Positions 54,370-60,956 of a stretch of DNA of 64,000 nt are shown in pieces. A model generated the notes under the pieces. The model had not been told where the DNA came from. It ran no database searches and saw nothing but the letters and a program-made list of their open reading frames with translations. Numbering within the stretch: position 1 is the stretch's first letter; each line of letters begins with the position of its first letter. A program made the translations under genes and the position numbers. The DNA is from a virus: positions 1-64,000 of the IMG/VR virus record IMGVR_UViG_3300034109_000283; one strand, 5' to 3'.

Positions 54370-54765
54370 TTACCAACTAGAATTATAAAACACTTTTCGC
54401 TTTAGAAACAATTCTGCCTTGGCATCAACACAGAATTGTAGGTCTTGCTCATAGTAAACATCATCGCTGGGATTACCAAAAAAGAATCCTTGCGTGTGTA
54501 GTTTGGCTACTACACCTGATTTAATATCTTTCTCAAGCCTATCAACATCTTCCCAGGTTAGTTCAAGTTCAATGCCATTGAACCCACCGTCCCAATCAGC
54601 CATTTCAGGAGGCACACCATTGGTTTTCAGTTTTTCAAACCACAGTTGTTCCATCCAACCTTGCAGATTAGGATGCTTACGCCAGTAACTAATCTCCTGA
54701 CGGCTATCATCATCGTAATCAGTACCAGCCTTACTGGCAATGTATGCGTATTGATCAAGTCCCAT
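54370..54765 (-). CDS. Conserved phage protein
   Basis: A 131-residue protein beginning MGLDQYAYIASKAG, a start known from many phages. ISYWRKHPNLQGWMEQLWFEK and WDGGFNGIELELTWEDVDRLEKDI follow. The MGLDQYA family occurs near-universally in large myoviruses and some plasmids without known function; I do not trust kinase labels sometimes given to it. Confidence 0.8.
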   Translation of the reverse strand: MGLDQYAYIASKAGTDYDDDSRQEISYWRKHPNLQGWMEQLWFEKLKTNGVPPEMADWDGGFNGIELELTWEDVDRLEKDIKSGVVAKLHTQGFFFGNPSDDVYYEQDLQFCVDAKAELFLKRKVFYNSSW

Positions 54766-54768
54766 AAC

Positions 54769-54978
54769 TCAGATACCCTTTTTGATTTTGCCAATCACTA
54801 GTTCAGCCAGATCAGTTTCCATCTTAGTGTCATAATGACTGGCTAACATCATGTTCACTACAGTAACAGCATCAGCGCCGTACATTGCTACAATTTGTCT
54901 AATCTTTTCAGGATCGTGGGTTGTATATAGCAACATAGCAATGTACTGTTGAAGTTCATTTGCCAGTTGAATATGCAT
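54769..54978 (-). CDS. Small conserved phage protein
   Basis: A 69-residue helical protein: QLANELQQYIAMLLYTTHDPEKIRQIVAMYGADAVTVVNMMLASHYD. Starts in a TAATG overlap with the upstream gene. Amphipathic helices suggest an oligomeric adaptor. Function unknown. Confidence 0.72.
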   Translation of the reverse strand: MHIQLANELQQYIAMLLYTTHDPEKIRQIVAMYGADAVTVVNMMLASHYDTKMETDLAELVIGKIKKGI

Positions 54979-55613
54979 TAGATAACCTTGACACGGTTGA
55001 GTTGGGTGCTGTTGTCACGGTGCGCCTTGACAGTGCCTTCAGCAATAATCAATTTTCCGATAGCGATAGGTTGCTTATAAGCAAAGAATACAGCCTGATC
55101 ATCAGTAGTGACACCGCTAATAAAATGTGTCATCCATTGCTGACTGAAAGTGCAACGAACAACCTCAACAGTAACCTTAACCTTGTCACCGGGACGACCA
55201 ATAAAACCACCTGAGGCATTCTCAAGTTTACGATTTATAGTGTCACGCTGGACTGCCCGTTCATAGCAACTAGGTAGACTTGCGATCACCGCAACATCGT
55301 AGGAGTTTTCAATAACATCACGGTTAGCAATCACCATTGCGGTGTTGTCAAAATCGTTCAACTTCTTGCCTTGAAGAATCTTAAAGGTAAGACCCTTGTA
55401 ATACTTACGAACTAGTTCGCCTTGCTCTCGGTCAGCTTGTGTGATAAGGTCTGTGTTAGCAAGGAAGTTATCAATGATCTGCCGATTGGTCTCGCCGGTT
55501 TTGCCTTCCTCGATATACTTAAGGTAAGAACCGTTAATGCGTTGTGCCGCACATGCCGCAGACCAAACATCGTCGGCTTGAAGATTGAGAACTGGACGTT
55601 GATAGCGAGCCAT
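54978..55613 (-). CDS. Conserved phage protein, possible nucleic-acid binding
   Basis: A 211-residue protein: NLQADDVWSAACAAQRINGSYLK and EQGELVRKYYKGLTFKILQGKKLNDF form a helical half; KVKVTVEVVRCTFSQQWMTHFISGVTTDDQAVFFAYKQPI an OB-like strand half. Conserved in T4-like environmental phages. An OB-type half suggests ssDNA or RNA binding, but this is by eye only. Confidence 0.75.
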   Translation of the reverse strand: MARYQRPVLNLQADDVWSAACAAQRINGSYLKYIEEGKTGETNRQIIDNFLANTDLITQADREQGELVRKYYKGLTFKILQGKKLNDFDNTAMVIANRDVIENSYDVAVIASLPSCYERAVQRDTINRKLENASGGFIGRPGDKVKVTVEVVRCTFSQQWMTHFISGVTTDDQAVFFAYKQPIAIGKLIIAEGTVKAHRDNSTQLNRVKVI

Positions 55614-55623
55614 TTAATGGTCC

Positions 55624-55908
55624 TTACTTAACTTTGATGACGATACCCTTGTTCTTAAATACAGCCCAACGTTTTGCGGCTTCAAGGGGTGCATAATCAC
55701 TGCCGCCGCGACTGCGATAAGTTGGTCGGGCACGAATTTGCAATTCAGTCAGTCGGACCCATTCTTCTTTACGGAAGAGTTTACCCGCCAATATTTGTGC
55801 TACTGCTCCGCCTTCACCGCTACGGTCAAGGTCCTTCCCGCCGAGCCTTGCTCCGGGGCGGTTTTGAACAATAACAAACAATGCATCGTTATCAGTACTC
55901 TTAGTCAT
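55624..55908 (-). CDS. Small basic phage protein
   Basis: A 94-residue protein rich in Gly and Arg: VQNRPGARLGGKDLDRSGEGGAVAQILAG and RARPTYRSRGGSDYAPLEAAKRWAVFKNKG. Its ribosome-binding area is CGGAGATAGAA, following an early promoter. Function unknown. Confidence 0.75.
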   Translation of the reverse strand: MTKSTDNDALFVIVQNRPGARLGGKDLDRSGEGGAVAQILAGKLFRKEEWVRLTELQIRARPTYRSRGGSDYAPLEAAKRWAVFKNKGIVIKVK

Positions 55909-55938
55909 TTCTATCTCCGTTGTTTCAGACTATACCTT

Positions 55939-55967
55939 ATTATATGACAATTTGGATTTATTGTCAA
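55939..55967 (-). promoter_or_regulatory. Perfect early-type promoter
   Basis: Minus strand TTGACA, 17 bases (ATAAATCCAAATTGTCA), TATAAT, driving the 55908 gene. The -35 contains the stop codon of 55964-56200. Confidence 0.92.
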
Positions 55968-56200
55968 CCAATTACAACTACACGGGGGAACTCGGCACGG
56001 TCCATGAAGTGTTCACCCTGCAAAGGAGCCGTGAAGTAGTCAGTCTTAAACTTCTGATCCTCAGAACCTTGCCAAACACGCTTGATAAACTGAGCACGGA
56101 AAGTGCCGTCAGACTCAAACACGCCCACGACCTTACCGACCATGAAGCAGTCATCAATACCGACGAAATCAAAAGACTTGACAATATCACCAACTTGCAT
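55964..56200 (-). CDS. Small conserved phage protein, beta barrel
   Basis: A 78-residue protein: MQVGDIVKSFDFVGIDDCFMVGKVVGVFESDGTFRAQFIKRV then a short C-terminal strand. A small SH3-like barrel is likely. Early promoter with the CATAGACAGTT leader. Function unknown. Confidence 0.78.
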   Translation of the reverse strand: MQVGDIVKSFDFVGIDDCFMVGKVVGVFESDGTFRAQFIKRVWQGSEDQKFKTDYFTAPLQGEHFMDRAEFPRVVVIG

Positions 56201-56233
56201 TGTTTGCTCCGTTATCTAACTGTCTATGTGACT

Positions 56234-56262
56234 ATTATAGACCCAAACCCATTTATTGTCAA
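56234..56262 (-). promoter_or_regulatory. Perfect early-type promoter with conserved leader
   Basis: Minus strand TTGACA, 17 bases (ATAAATGGGTTTGGGTC), TATAAT, then CATAGACAGTT (56218-56228) and ACGGAGCAA before ATG 56200. Confidence 0.92.
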
Positions 56263-56280
56263 CCTTTTCCGTACCCGTGG

Positions 56281-56299
56281 AAAAGCCCCTTTCGGGGCA
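56281..56299 (-). terminator. Intrinsic terminator
   Basis: TGCCCC / GAAA / GGGGC followed by TTTT on the minus strand, 10 bases after the stop of 56309-56578. Confidence 0.9.
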
Positions 56300-56308
56300 T
56301 TTTATGTA

Positions 56309-56578
56309 TTACTTTTTGTTGGTTTGATTAACAAAAGCATACATCTTTTCGGCGGTTTCCAAAACTTTGTCTAGACCTGGAAACTCTGGCATAGAAACTG
56401 TACTAACAAGTTGTCCACTTTTTTCATCACGCTTGGCGCTCATTTCCCAACCGTGAAACTTCATACTGTATTCGCTTTGAACCATGTCCTTAGCCATTGC
56501 TAGGATATCGGCACGAATCTCGTAACCGTTCTTATTGAACTTGACTTCTGGCAGTCCGGGTAGCTTATTTTCACTCAT
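56309..56578 (-). CDS. Small conserved phage protein
   Basis: An 89-residue protein: VKFNKNGYEIRADILAMAKDMVQSEYSMKFHGWEMSAKRDE, then a C-terminal helix (LDKVLETAEKMYAFV). The NGYEIRxxILxMAKDMV block is a recurrent phage sequence. Ribosome-binding site AAGGAGAAGT. Function unknown. Confidence 0.8.
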   Translation of the reverse strand: MSENKLPGLPEVKFNKNGYEIRADILAMAKDMVQSEYSMKFHGWEMSAKRDEKSGQLVSTVSMPEFPGLDKVLETAEKMYAFVNQTNKK

Positions 56579-56607
56579 GTACTTCTCCTTTGTGTGTATG
56601 TGTGATA

Positions 56608-56736
56608 TTACTTCTTTTCTTGTTCTTTGTCAACAGGTTGATTAAATTTTTCTGGGTAATTTAACCTTTCCCATTCTTCATCACTAACTGGCCACCAATT
56701 AGTAATACTTGTTTTGATTTGAGTTGCGATATTCAT
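56608..56736 (-). CDS. Very small phage protein
   Basis: A 42-residue protein: MNIATQIKTSITNWWPVSDEEWERLNYPEKF then a charged tail (DKEQEKK). It starts inside the next upstream small gene. Ordinary phage composition; function unknown. Confidence 0.6.
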   Translation of the reverse strand: MNIATQIKTSITNWWPVSDEEWERLNYPEKFNQPVDKEQEKK

Positions 56737-56791
56737 TTATAGCCTCCGCCCATGCAACAAGGAAGTCATAAAATCCTTTTAAAAATTTCAT
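56699..56791 (-). CDS. Very small conserved phage protein
   Basis: A 30-residue amphipathic protein: MKFLKGFYDFLVAWAEAINE followed by YRNSNQNKYY. Behind AAAGGAATTTTTT, overlapping both neighbours. I recall near-identical short proteins (FYDxLxAWAExIxEYR) in other large phages, which supports it despite its size. Confidence 0.6.
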   Translation of the reverse strand: MKFLKGFYDFLVAWAEAINEYRNSNQNKYY

Positions 56792-56982
56792 AAAAAATTC
56801 CTTTCTTGTTTTCTTTGAAAATCAATCGCATATCTTTCAACATCACCTGGAGTTTGTGGATTACGGTTGATAATATAATTTTCTAATTCTTTTCCATATG
56901 TTGTTTCTCTAAACATACCTACCATGCTTATGAAAATTCCAGCCAAGGCAAGTACTATAGAAACTACTAAAGCACCTAACAT
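56788..56982 (-). CDS. Small membrane protein
   Basis: A 64-residue protein from ATG 56982: MLGALVVSIVLALAGIFISMVGMF is a membrane helix, then a polar domain (YGKELENYIINRNPQTPGDVERYAIDF). ATGA overlap with the next gene. Function unknown. Confidence 0.68.
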   Translation of the reverse strand: MLGALVVSIVLALAGIFISMVGMFRETTYGKELENYIINRNPQTPGDVERYAIDFQRKQERNFL

Positions 56983-56983
56983 T

Positions 56984-57253
56984 TTATTTTCCCTTCTTTT
57001 TGCTAATAGCAGGAACAAAGGAATTGAAGCTATTGGTCATCTCATCAAAGAATTCTTTGCTTGCAAAGATCATTCCCAATGATGTGGCTGCAGTTGTTCC
57101 TGCTGATATCGCAGATTTTGTATATGAGGTTTGTGTGTCAACGAATTGATTTAACGCTCTTGCGATGCCTTCGTGTGAAACAAAGGTGTTGACAAAATTC
57201 TTTTTGGATGTTTGAACCGCATCAATGGCGGCATCTGTAAATGTGTTAAACAT
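56984..57253 (-). CDS. Phasin-like small helical protein
   Basis: An 89-residue protein from ATG 57253 behind AAGGAGACACAC. FTDAAIDAVQTSKKNFVNTFVSHEGIARALNQFVDTQTSYTKSAISAG resembles phasin proteins, which coat polyhydroxyalkanoate granules, including the FVDxQTxYTKxA segment. A phasin in a phage would be unusual and would fit a PHA-storing host. The match is short and by eye, so treat as tentative. Late-type promoter upstream. Confidence 0.5.
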   Translation of the reverse strand: MFNTFTDAAIDAVQTSKKNFVNTFVSHEGIARALNQFVDTQTSYTKSAISAGTTAATSLGMIFASKEFFDEMTNSFNSFVPAISKKKGK

Positions 57254-57288
57254 GTGTGTCTCCTTGTGTGTATGTGTTTTAACATTAG

Positions 57289-57296
57289 TATTTATA
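57289..57296 (-). promoter_or_regulatory. T4-late-like promoter box TATAAATA
   Basis: TATAAATA on the minus strand followed by C, within a near-palindrome (ATTAGTA-TAAA-TACTAAT), 35 bases before ATG 57253. Confidence 0.55.
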
Positions 57297-57326
57297 CTAA
57301 TATATTGACGCAAAATATTTAGATAT

Positions 57327-57352
57327 AAAAAGTGGGGACTAGCCCCACTTTT
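57327..57352 (-). terminator. Intrinsic terminator containing a stop codon
   Basis: AAAAGTGGGG / CTAGT / CCCCACTTTTT on the minus strand. The TAG stop of 57339-57599 lies in the loop. Confidence 0.88.
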
Positions 57353-57599
57353 CTTCATACCTCTTTAGTGCCATTTGTCTTGCAAACCAAAGTCTGAATT
57401 TTACATAGTCACTAAGTTCTTCGTCATCATCAACAGGAATAAATCTGAAATCCTGAGGTCTTCTAGAATAACCAACATAAATGTCGTCATCGTAAACTTC
57501 TATTTCTACTGGATCATATCCCTGAAGTAATAATGTGAACCGATGAGGATTACTTCTTAGGAGCCTCGGCTTTAGGGGCTTCCTTTTTAGCAGGCTCAC
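57339..57599 (-). CDS. Conserved phage protein
   Basis: An 86-residue protein. The part from ~20 (HRFTLLLQGYDPVEIEVYDDDIYVGYSRRPQDF) to the end (SDYVKFRLWFARQMALKRY) is a familiar phage sequence. No ATG precedes it in frame; the start is probably GTG 57599, inside the previous gene by 50 bases. The stop lies in the terminator loop. Confidence 0.7.
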   Translation of the reverse strand: MSLLKRKPLKPRLLRSNPHRFTLLLQGYDPVEIEVYDDDIYVGYSRRPQDFRFIPVDDDEELSDYVKFRLWFARQMALKRYEEKWG

Positions 57600-57780
57600 T
57601 TTTGGTGGCGTCAGCAGGCTTGGCTTCTTCCTTCTTCTTAGCCAACTTCATTTCAGGCTTCTTTTCTTCAGCCTTGGCAGGAGCTGCGGCTGCAGGCTTA
57701 ACTTCTTCTTTCTTTGCAGGTTCTGCGGCAAAAGCAGAAACAGCGAAAAGACCAGCGATCATAGTTGCGATAAGTTTCAT
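57550..57780 (-). CDS. Secreted Ala/Lys/Glu/Pro-rich protein
   Basis: A 76-residue protein from ATG 57780. Signal peptide MKLIATMIAGLFAVSAFAAEP, then only KAEP repeats. Short secreted Ala/Lys-rich proteins of this kind are frequent in betaproteobacteria and their phages; function unknown. Ribosome-binding site AAAGGAAATT. Confidence 0.72.
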   Translation of the reverse strand: MKLIATMIAGLFAVSAFAAEPAKKEEVKPAAAAPAKAEEKKPEMKLAKKKEEAKPADATKSEPAKKEAPKAEAPKK

Positions 57781-57887
57781 GTTAATTTCCTTTTTAAAAA
57801 CACAGAACATAATTGTTACTGTGTACATATATAACGCTTGAACTATCAAACCAGTTTACAACTAATTACCCAAATACTAAATACTCT

Positions 57888-58376
57888 ATGATTTATATTT
57901 CTTATCTAGGTGTTTACGACGGACAAAACTTTGAGAAGGCTAATACGCCTAATCAGATCGGTACAGCGATTACCTCAGGATTCTCTTGTATGATAAATGT
58001 TTGGAGAATTGGCGGCAATGTTTGTGTGGGTACTCAAAACAATCCTATCGTAGTGCCCGAACGGTCTATACAAGGCCCCAGGTATATTATAAATGCTATG
58101 AATACAGATATGCAGAATTGGCTACAAACACAGCCTAGTAAATTGTATCCATCATATTTTTGGTTCCCTACCGCAATGGAGAACACAAATGTTGTTACTA
58201 GTAACAACAAGATTATAACCCCGGGTACAGTCCCAGTCAATAATACCAGTATTATGTTCTTACCTGAAATAACTGATCGTGGATTGTTAAGTACCGTAAA
58301 GTTGCGTTGTTTCGGGGTTATCAGTAACTATCTGACTTTCATCAAACGAATGCGTAATGAAGGTACTTGGTACTAA
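57888..58376 (+). CDS. Conserved phage protein
   Basis: A 162-residue protein, the only (+) gene in the right part. ATG 57888 chosen: MIYISYLGVYDGQNFEKANTPNQIGTAITSGFSCMINVWRIGG is a well-known phage block, and residues of the longer frame are not. A central RYIINAMNTDMQNWL and WFPTAMEN resemble parts of TIM-barrel phosphodiesterases, but no catalytic set is clear. Converges with 58373-58534. Confidence 0.75.
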   Translation: MIYISYLGVYDGQNFEKANTPNQIGTAITSGFSCMINVWRIGGNVCVGTQNNPIVVPERSIQGPRYIINAMNTDMQNWLQTQPSKLYPSYFWFPTAMENTNVVTSNNKIITPGTVPVNNTSIMFLPEITDRGLLSTVKLRCFGVISNYLTFIKRMRNEGTWY

Positions 58377-58534
58377 CCGCCCCTACCACTTCTTCTAACT
58401 ACAGTTGCACCTCCAAAGCCTTTATTAGGTTTCGGTGCTTTACTTTGTTTTTGGTTATTGAATGGATTAGCATTCTTTTTTGCGGCATTGGCCATATTAA
58501 TGAATGGGTTTTTGCTTTTCTTTTCTTCTGTCAT
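58373..58534 (-). CDS. Small basic disordered protein
   Basis: A 53-residue protein: MTEEKKSKNPFINMANAAKKN, an Asn/Lys/Gln-rich middle and GFGGATVVRRSGRGG end. Starts in an ATGA overlap. Basic and Gly-rich, probably disordered. It overlaps the convergent gene by 4 bases. Confidence 0.7.
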   Translation of the reverse strand: MTEEKKSKNPFINMANAAKKNANPFNNQKQSKAPKPNKGFGGATVVRRSGRGG

Positions 58535-58935
58535 CTTCTTTCCTTTACTGAATCTAAGTATTCATGGATCGTTCCGTATAATTTAACTAGCATAGAAGTT
58601 TTGCTGTCATACAGTCTTATATAAGCTGATTTGTTTCCGTTGTCTAATTTTTTAACTCCCAAATAATAAGGACATTTCAACTTTCTTGTAAGTTCAGCAA
58701 GCACAATATAATAACTTTTTTTGTCCTGTCTAAAGTCGTGGTCATAGTATTCAATATTAGCCAACTCAAAAGCAACAACGCCTTCGTCTGTTAAACGAAG
58801 GCCTTCTTGTCTGCCCGTAAACCAAAGCTTAAATATTACTTGGTCAATTGGTAATTCATGGTAAATGCTGGGATGATGAATCTCAGAAAGTATTGCCTCT
58901 GTGATTTGTTGCTTGATTGATTTAGGATTGCTCAT
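58531..58935 (-). CDS. Conserved phage protein
   Basis: A 134-residue protein: SIKQQITEAILSEIHHPSIYHELPIDQVIFKLWFTGRQEGLRLTDEG then YYDHDFRQDKKSYYIVLAELTRKLKCPYYLGVKK. Known T4-like environmental phage type with a helical first half and mixed second half. Function unknown. Confidence 0.8.
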   Translation of the reverse strand: MSNPKSIKQQITEAILSEIHHPSIYHELPIDQVIFKLWFTGRQEGLRLTDEGVVAFELANIEYYDHDFRQDKKSYYIVLAELTRKLKCPYYLGVKKLDNGNKSAYIRLYDSKTSMLVKLYGTIHEYLDSVKERR

Positions 58936-59221
58936 CGGGGTAAACTGTAGTACCCGTGTTCATAAAGACTACAGCAAATTTATTTGTTTTAAACTGTGCG
59001 TTTAATTTCCTACATAAATTTCTAGCATGTCCAGGATTACTAAAGCTAGTCTTTTTATACTTAGGTGTGCTTTCATTATCTAAGTAATGTTGACTTTTTA
59101 GATTAATAGGCTGGCCATCGTAGAATACTGCCCAAATGCCAGAAGCTTCAACAATCTGATCACATTTGTAAGTTTTCTTATCTACGATTTCAAGCAAAAC
59201 CTTTGGTTGCGTCCTACTCAT
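58922..59221 (-). CDS. Conserved phage protein
   Basis: A 99-residue protein: QPKVLLEIVDKKTYKCDQIVEASGIWAVFYDGQPINL, then GHARNLCRKLNAQFKTNKFAVVFM. Strand-rich, two Cys. Overlaps both neighbours. Function unknown. Confidence 0.75.
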   Translation of the reverse strand: MSRTQPKVLLEIVDKKTYKCDQIVEASGIWAVFYDGQPINLKSQHYLDNESTPKYKKTSFSNPGHARNLCRKLNAQFKTNKFAVVFMNTGTTVYPDEQS

Positions 59222-59424
59222 CTAAAAGTGCCACCCTTCAATTCAATTTTAATAACAGGTTCTTCAACGGGTTTCTTTTCCTGAGACTGTGTGTAACAGT
59301 CTGCTAATATTTTAGTCAGTTCGTCCCTCAACCCTCTGGCTTCAGAGATGGGAATAACGAAATCTTTACTTTGTTTACTTTCTAATAATGAAACCCGATC
59401 TATGAACCTTTTAATGTATATCAT
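59218..59424 (-). CDS. Small conserved phage protein
   Basis: A 68-residue protein: FIDRVSLLESKQSKDFVIPISEARGLRDELTKILAD then a Glu/Pro/Val tail (EEPVIKIELKGGTFR). A sequence type common in T4-like phages, with a coiled helix and a short strand end. Function unknown. Confidence 0.75.
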   Translation of the reverse strand: MIYIKRFIDRVSLLESKQSKDFVIPISEARGLRDELTKILADCYTQSQEKKPVEEPVIKIELKGGTFR

Positions 59425-59876
59425 AGACTATTTATCATAGCGTTTGCTTCGGTTTCAGATTTGTAGGGACCGATATAGGGATATCTTTGTATAAAGATGT
59501 ATTTTGGACAAAAAATGACTTGATTTTGTCCATTTTGATTGATTACATAATATCCGGCTGCGTAATAACACTTACTTTTTTGCGTTTTTGTATACAAATG
59601 CAGTTTGCGCTTAACATCAAACATGCTATTGTATACCTTTGCTGTAGTTGGATAAATCGCAAAAGGTAACTGTATTTTAGTCTTGTTTGTTTTTAAAGTT
59701 TGAAATTCAATTTTAGTTTTGCGTCTAAGGTCAGATGTATTTTTGTAGTGAACATTTGTTCCGTTTAGCTTTACATTGAACCCGGACCCCTCAGCAATTA
59801 CATTACCGACCTTTTTATCTCCGTCGGTAACTACCCAATATTGATCTTTAACAATAGGTTTGGCTGTCAATGTCAT
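59421..59876 (-). CDS. Conserved phage protein
   Basis: A 151-residue basic protein: strand-rich QYWVVTDGDKKVGNVIAEGSGFNVKLNG, then FAIYPTTAKVYNSMFDVKRKLHLYTKTQKSKCYYAAGYYVI and a helix near the end. Two Cys. Function unknown; known phage type. Confidence 0.75.
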   Translation of the reverse strand: MTLTAKPIVKDQYWVVTDGDKKVGNVIAEGSGFNVKLNGTNVHYKNTSDLRRKTKIEFQTLKTNKTKIQLPFAIYPTTAKVYNSMFDVKRKLHLYTKTQKSKCYYAAGYYVINQNGQNQVIFCPKYIFIQRYPYIGPYKSETEANAMINSL

Positions 59877-60060
59877 TTTTTATCTCCATATATGGTGCAA
59901 TATTATTATCAAAAATTTGTGCCATAGTTTGCCACAAACCTTTTCGTTCTTTATCTGTCATGCCCGCCACCCACGGCGGATCGTCATCACTGCGGGTAAG
60001 TCCGTAGTCATGACGGTAAGTATAACACATATTTGTAATTATTTCATCCCTTGTTTTCAT
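59848..60060 (-). CDS. Small conserved phage protein
   Basis: A 70-residue protein: MKTRDEIITNMCYTYRHDYGL, WVAGMTDKERKGLWQTMAQIFDNNIAPYMEI. This is a recognisable widespread small phage protein of unknown function. Overlaps both neighbours by 17-29 bases. Confidence 0.8.
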   Translation of the reverse strand: MKTRDEIITNMCYTYRHDYGLTRSDDDPPWVAGMTDKERKGLWQTMAQIFDNNIAPYMEIKNDIDSQTYC

Positions 60061-60505
60061 CTTTTGTCAATTCACAAACAAGTAAGAAATGTTCATAGGC
60101 TTTCTTCACACTAGGATTAGTCATAAGTTTTTCTGCCTCTGTAATCATTGCCCTTACACCTGCGTCAACATGGTCACGTGTGCTACCATAGGTCAATGAA
60201 CATAGTTCATCGCCCATTTCTTTAGCAAGTTTTTTCCATGCTTTATGTTGTGCTTCGGTAATTGGCTTACGCATGGGGCGAGCCTCACTAGCTTTAACCA
60301 TAGCACTACAAATAGCATCCTCAGCAACACGACCCGCGGCAATTAATGGTGCATATTCAATTTCAACATTGTAGCGAGTGCTTTGTCCGCCGGGATAAAC
60401 CATAACTAGATGAGCACCTTTGGGCATGGCATCCATGAGTGTTTGGTCATACTCATAGACGGGCTTGTAACGCCGACCAACCTTTTCATAGAAAATCTTT
60501 TTCAT
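60044..60505 (-). CDS. Conserved phage protein
   Basis: A 153-residue protein from ATG 60505: MKKIFYEKVGRRYKPVYEYDQTLMDAMPKGAHLVMVYPGGQSTRYNVEIEYAPLIAA then helices (AQHKAWKKLAKEMGDELCSLTYG). The FYEKVGRRYKPVxEYD block is a hallmark of a common large-phage family. Function unknown. Confidence 0.82.
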   Translation of the reverse strand: MKKIFYEKVGRRYKPVYEYDQTLMDAMPKGAHLVMVYPGGQSTRYNVEIEYAPLIAAGRVAEDAICSAMVKASEARPMRKPITEAQHKAWKKLAKEMGDELCSLTYGSTRDHVDAGVRAMITEAEKLMTNPSVKKAYEHFLLVCELTKDENKG

Positions 60506-60729
60506 TTTGAAAATTCTTCCCAAAACAATTCATTATCTCTAACTGTTGCTACAGGCTTTAACCAGCCATAGTTAATGCATTCTTGAATAATTGATCTATA
60601 TTCTTTTGGACAACTATTACTAATTTCAAACCCTGCTCTAGGCGCCGTGACCATACCATCAGTTAACATCCATTTGGAATCGCCTTGCTTGACAGTACGC
60701 AATGATGTTTGCCTAGTAGTGAAACTCAT
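60502..60729 (-). CDS. Small conserved phage protein
   Basis: A 75-residue protein: WMLTDGMVTAPRAGFEISNSCPKEYRSIIQECINYGWLKPVATVRDNELFWE. Winged-helix-like spacing is possible. Overlaps its neighbours by 4 bases on both sides. Function unknown. Confidence 0.78.
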   Translation of the reverse strand: MSFTTRQTSLRTVKQGDSKWMLTDGMVTAPRAGFEISNSCPKEYRSIIQECINYGWLKPVATVRDNELFWEEFSK

Positions 60730-60956
60730 TTTTTCAATTCTTCAAACACAAGTTGTTTTGCCTTATGCACAAGCATTTCTTCTTCTTTTTCTAGTATGTG
60801 AGGAGCCATCATTGTGACATATTCTAATACTGCTTGTTGGCCTTTTTCGGTTAGTTTATTATACTTGGAATCAATGGTACTAACATAATAAAGGTCTTTA
60901 TCCTGTAGTATTTCCATCACGCCTGCACTAAACTGTTTCTTAAGCAGGTTGTCCAT
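60726..60956 (-). CDS. Small conserved phage protein
   Basis: A 76-residue helical protein from ATG 60956: GVMEILQDKDLYYVSTIDSKYNKLTEKGQQAVLEYVTMMAPHIL then a charged helix. The YxxSTxDSxYxxLTxxGQxAV block occurs in other large phages. Starts 17 bases inside the exonuclease gene. Confidence 0.78.
   Translation of the reverse strand: MDNLLKKQFSAGVMEILQDKDLYYVSTIDSKYNKLTEKGQQAVLEYVTMMAPHILEKEEEMLVHKAKQLVFEELKK

Noticed and set aside
59428-59435. ATAAATAG box on the minus strand
   Set aside because: Only a few bases before ATG 59424, so it cannot serve that start; explained by coding sequence.
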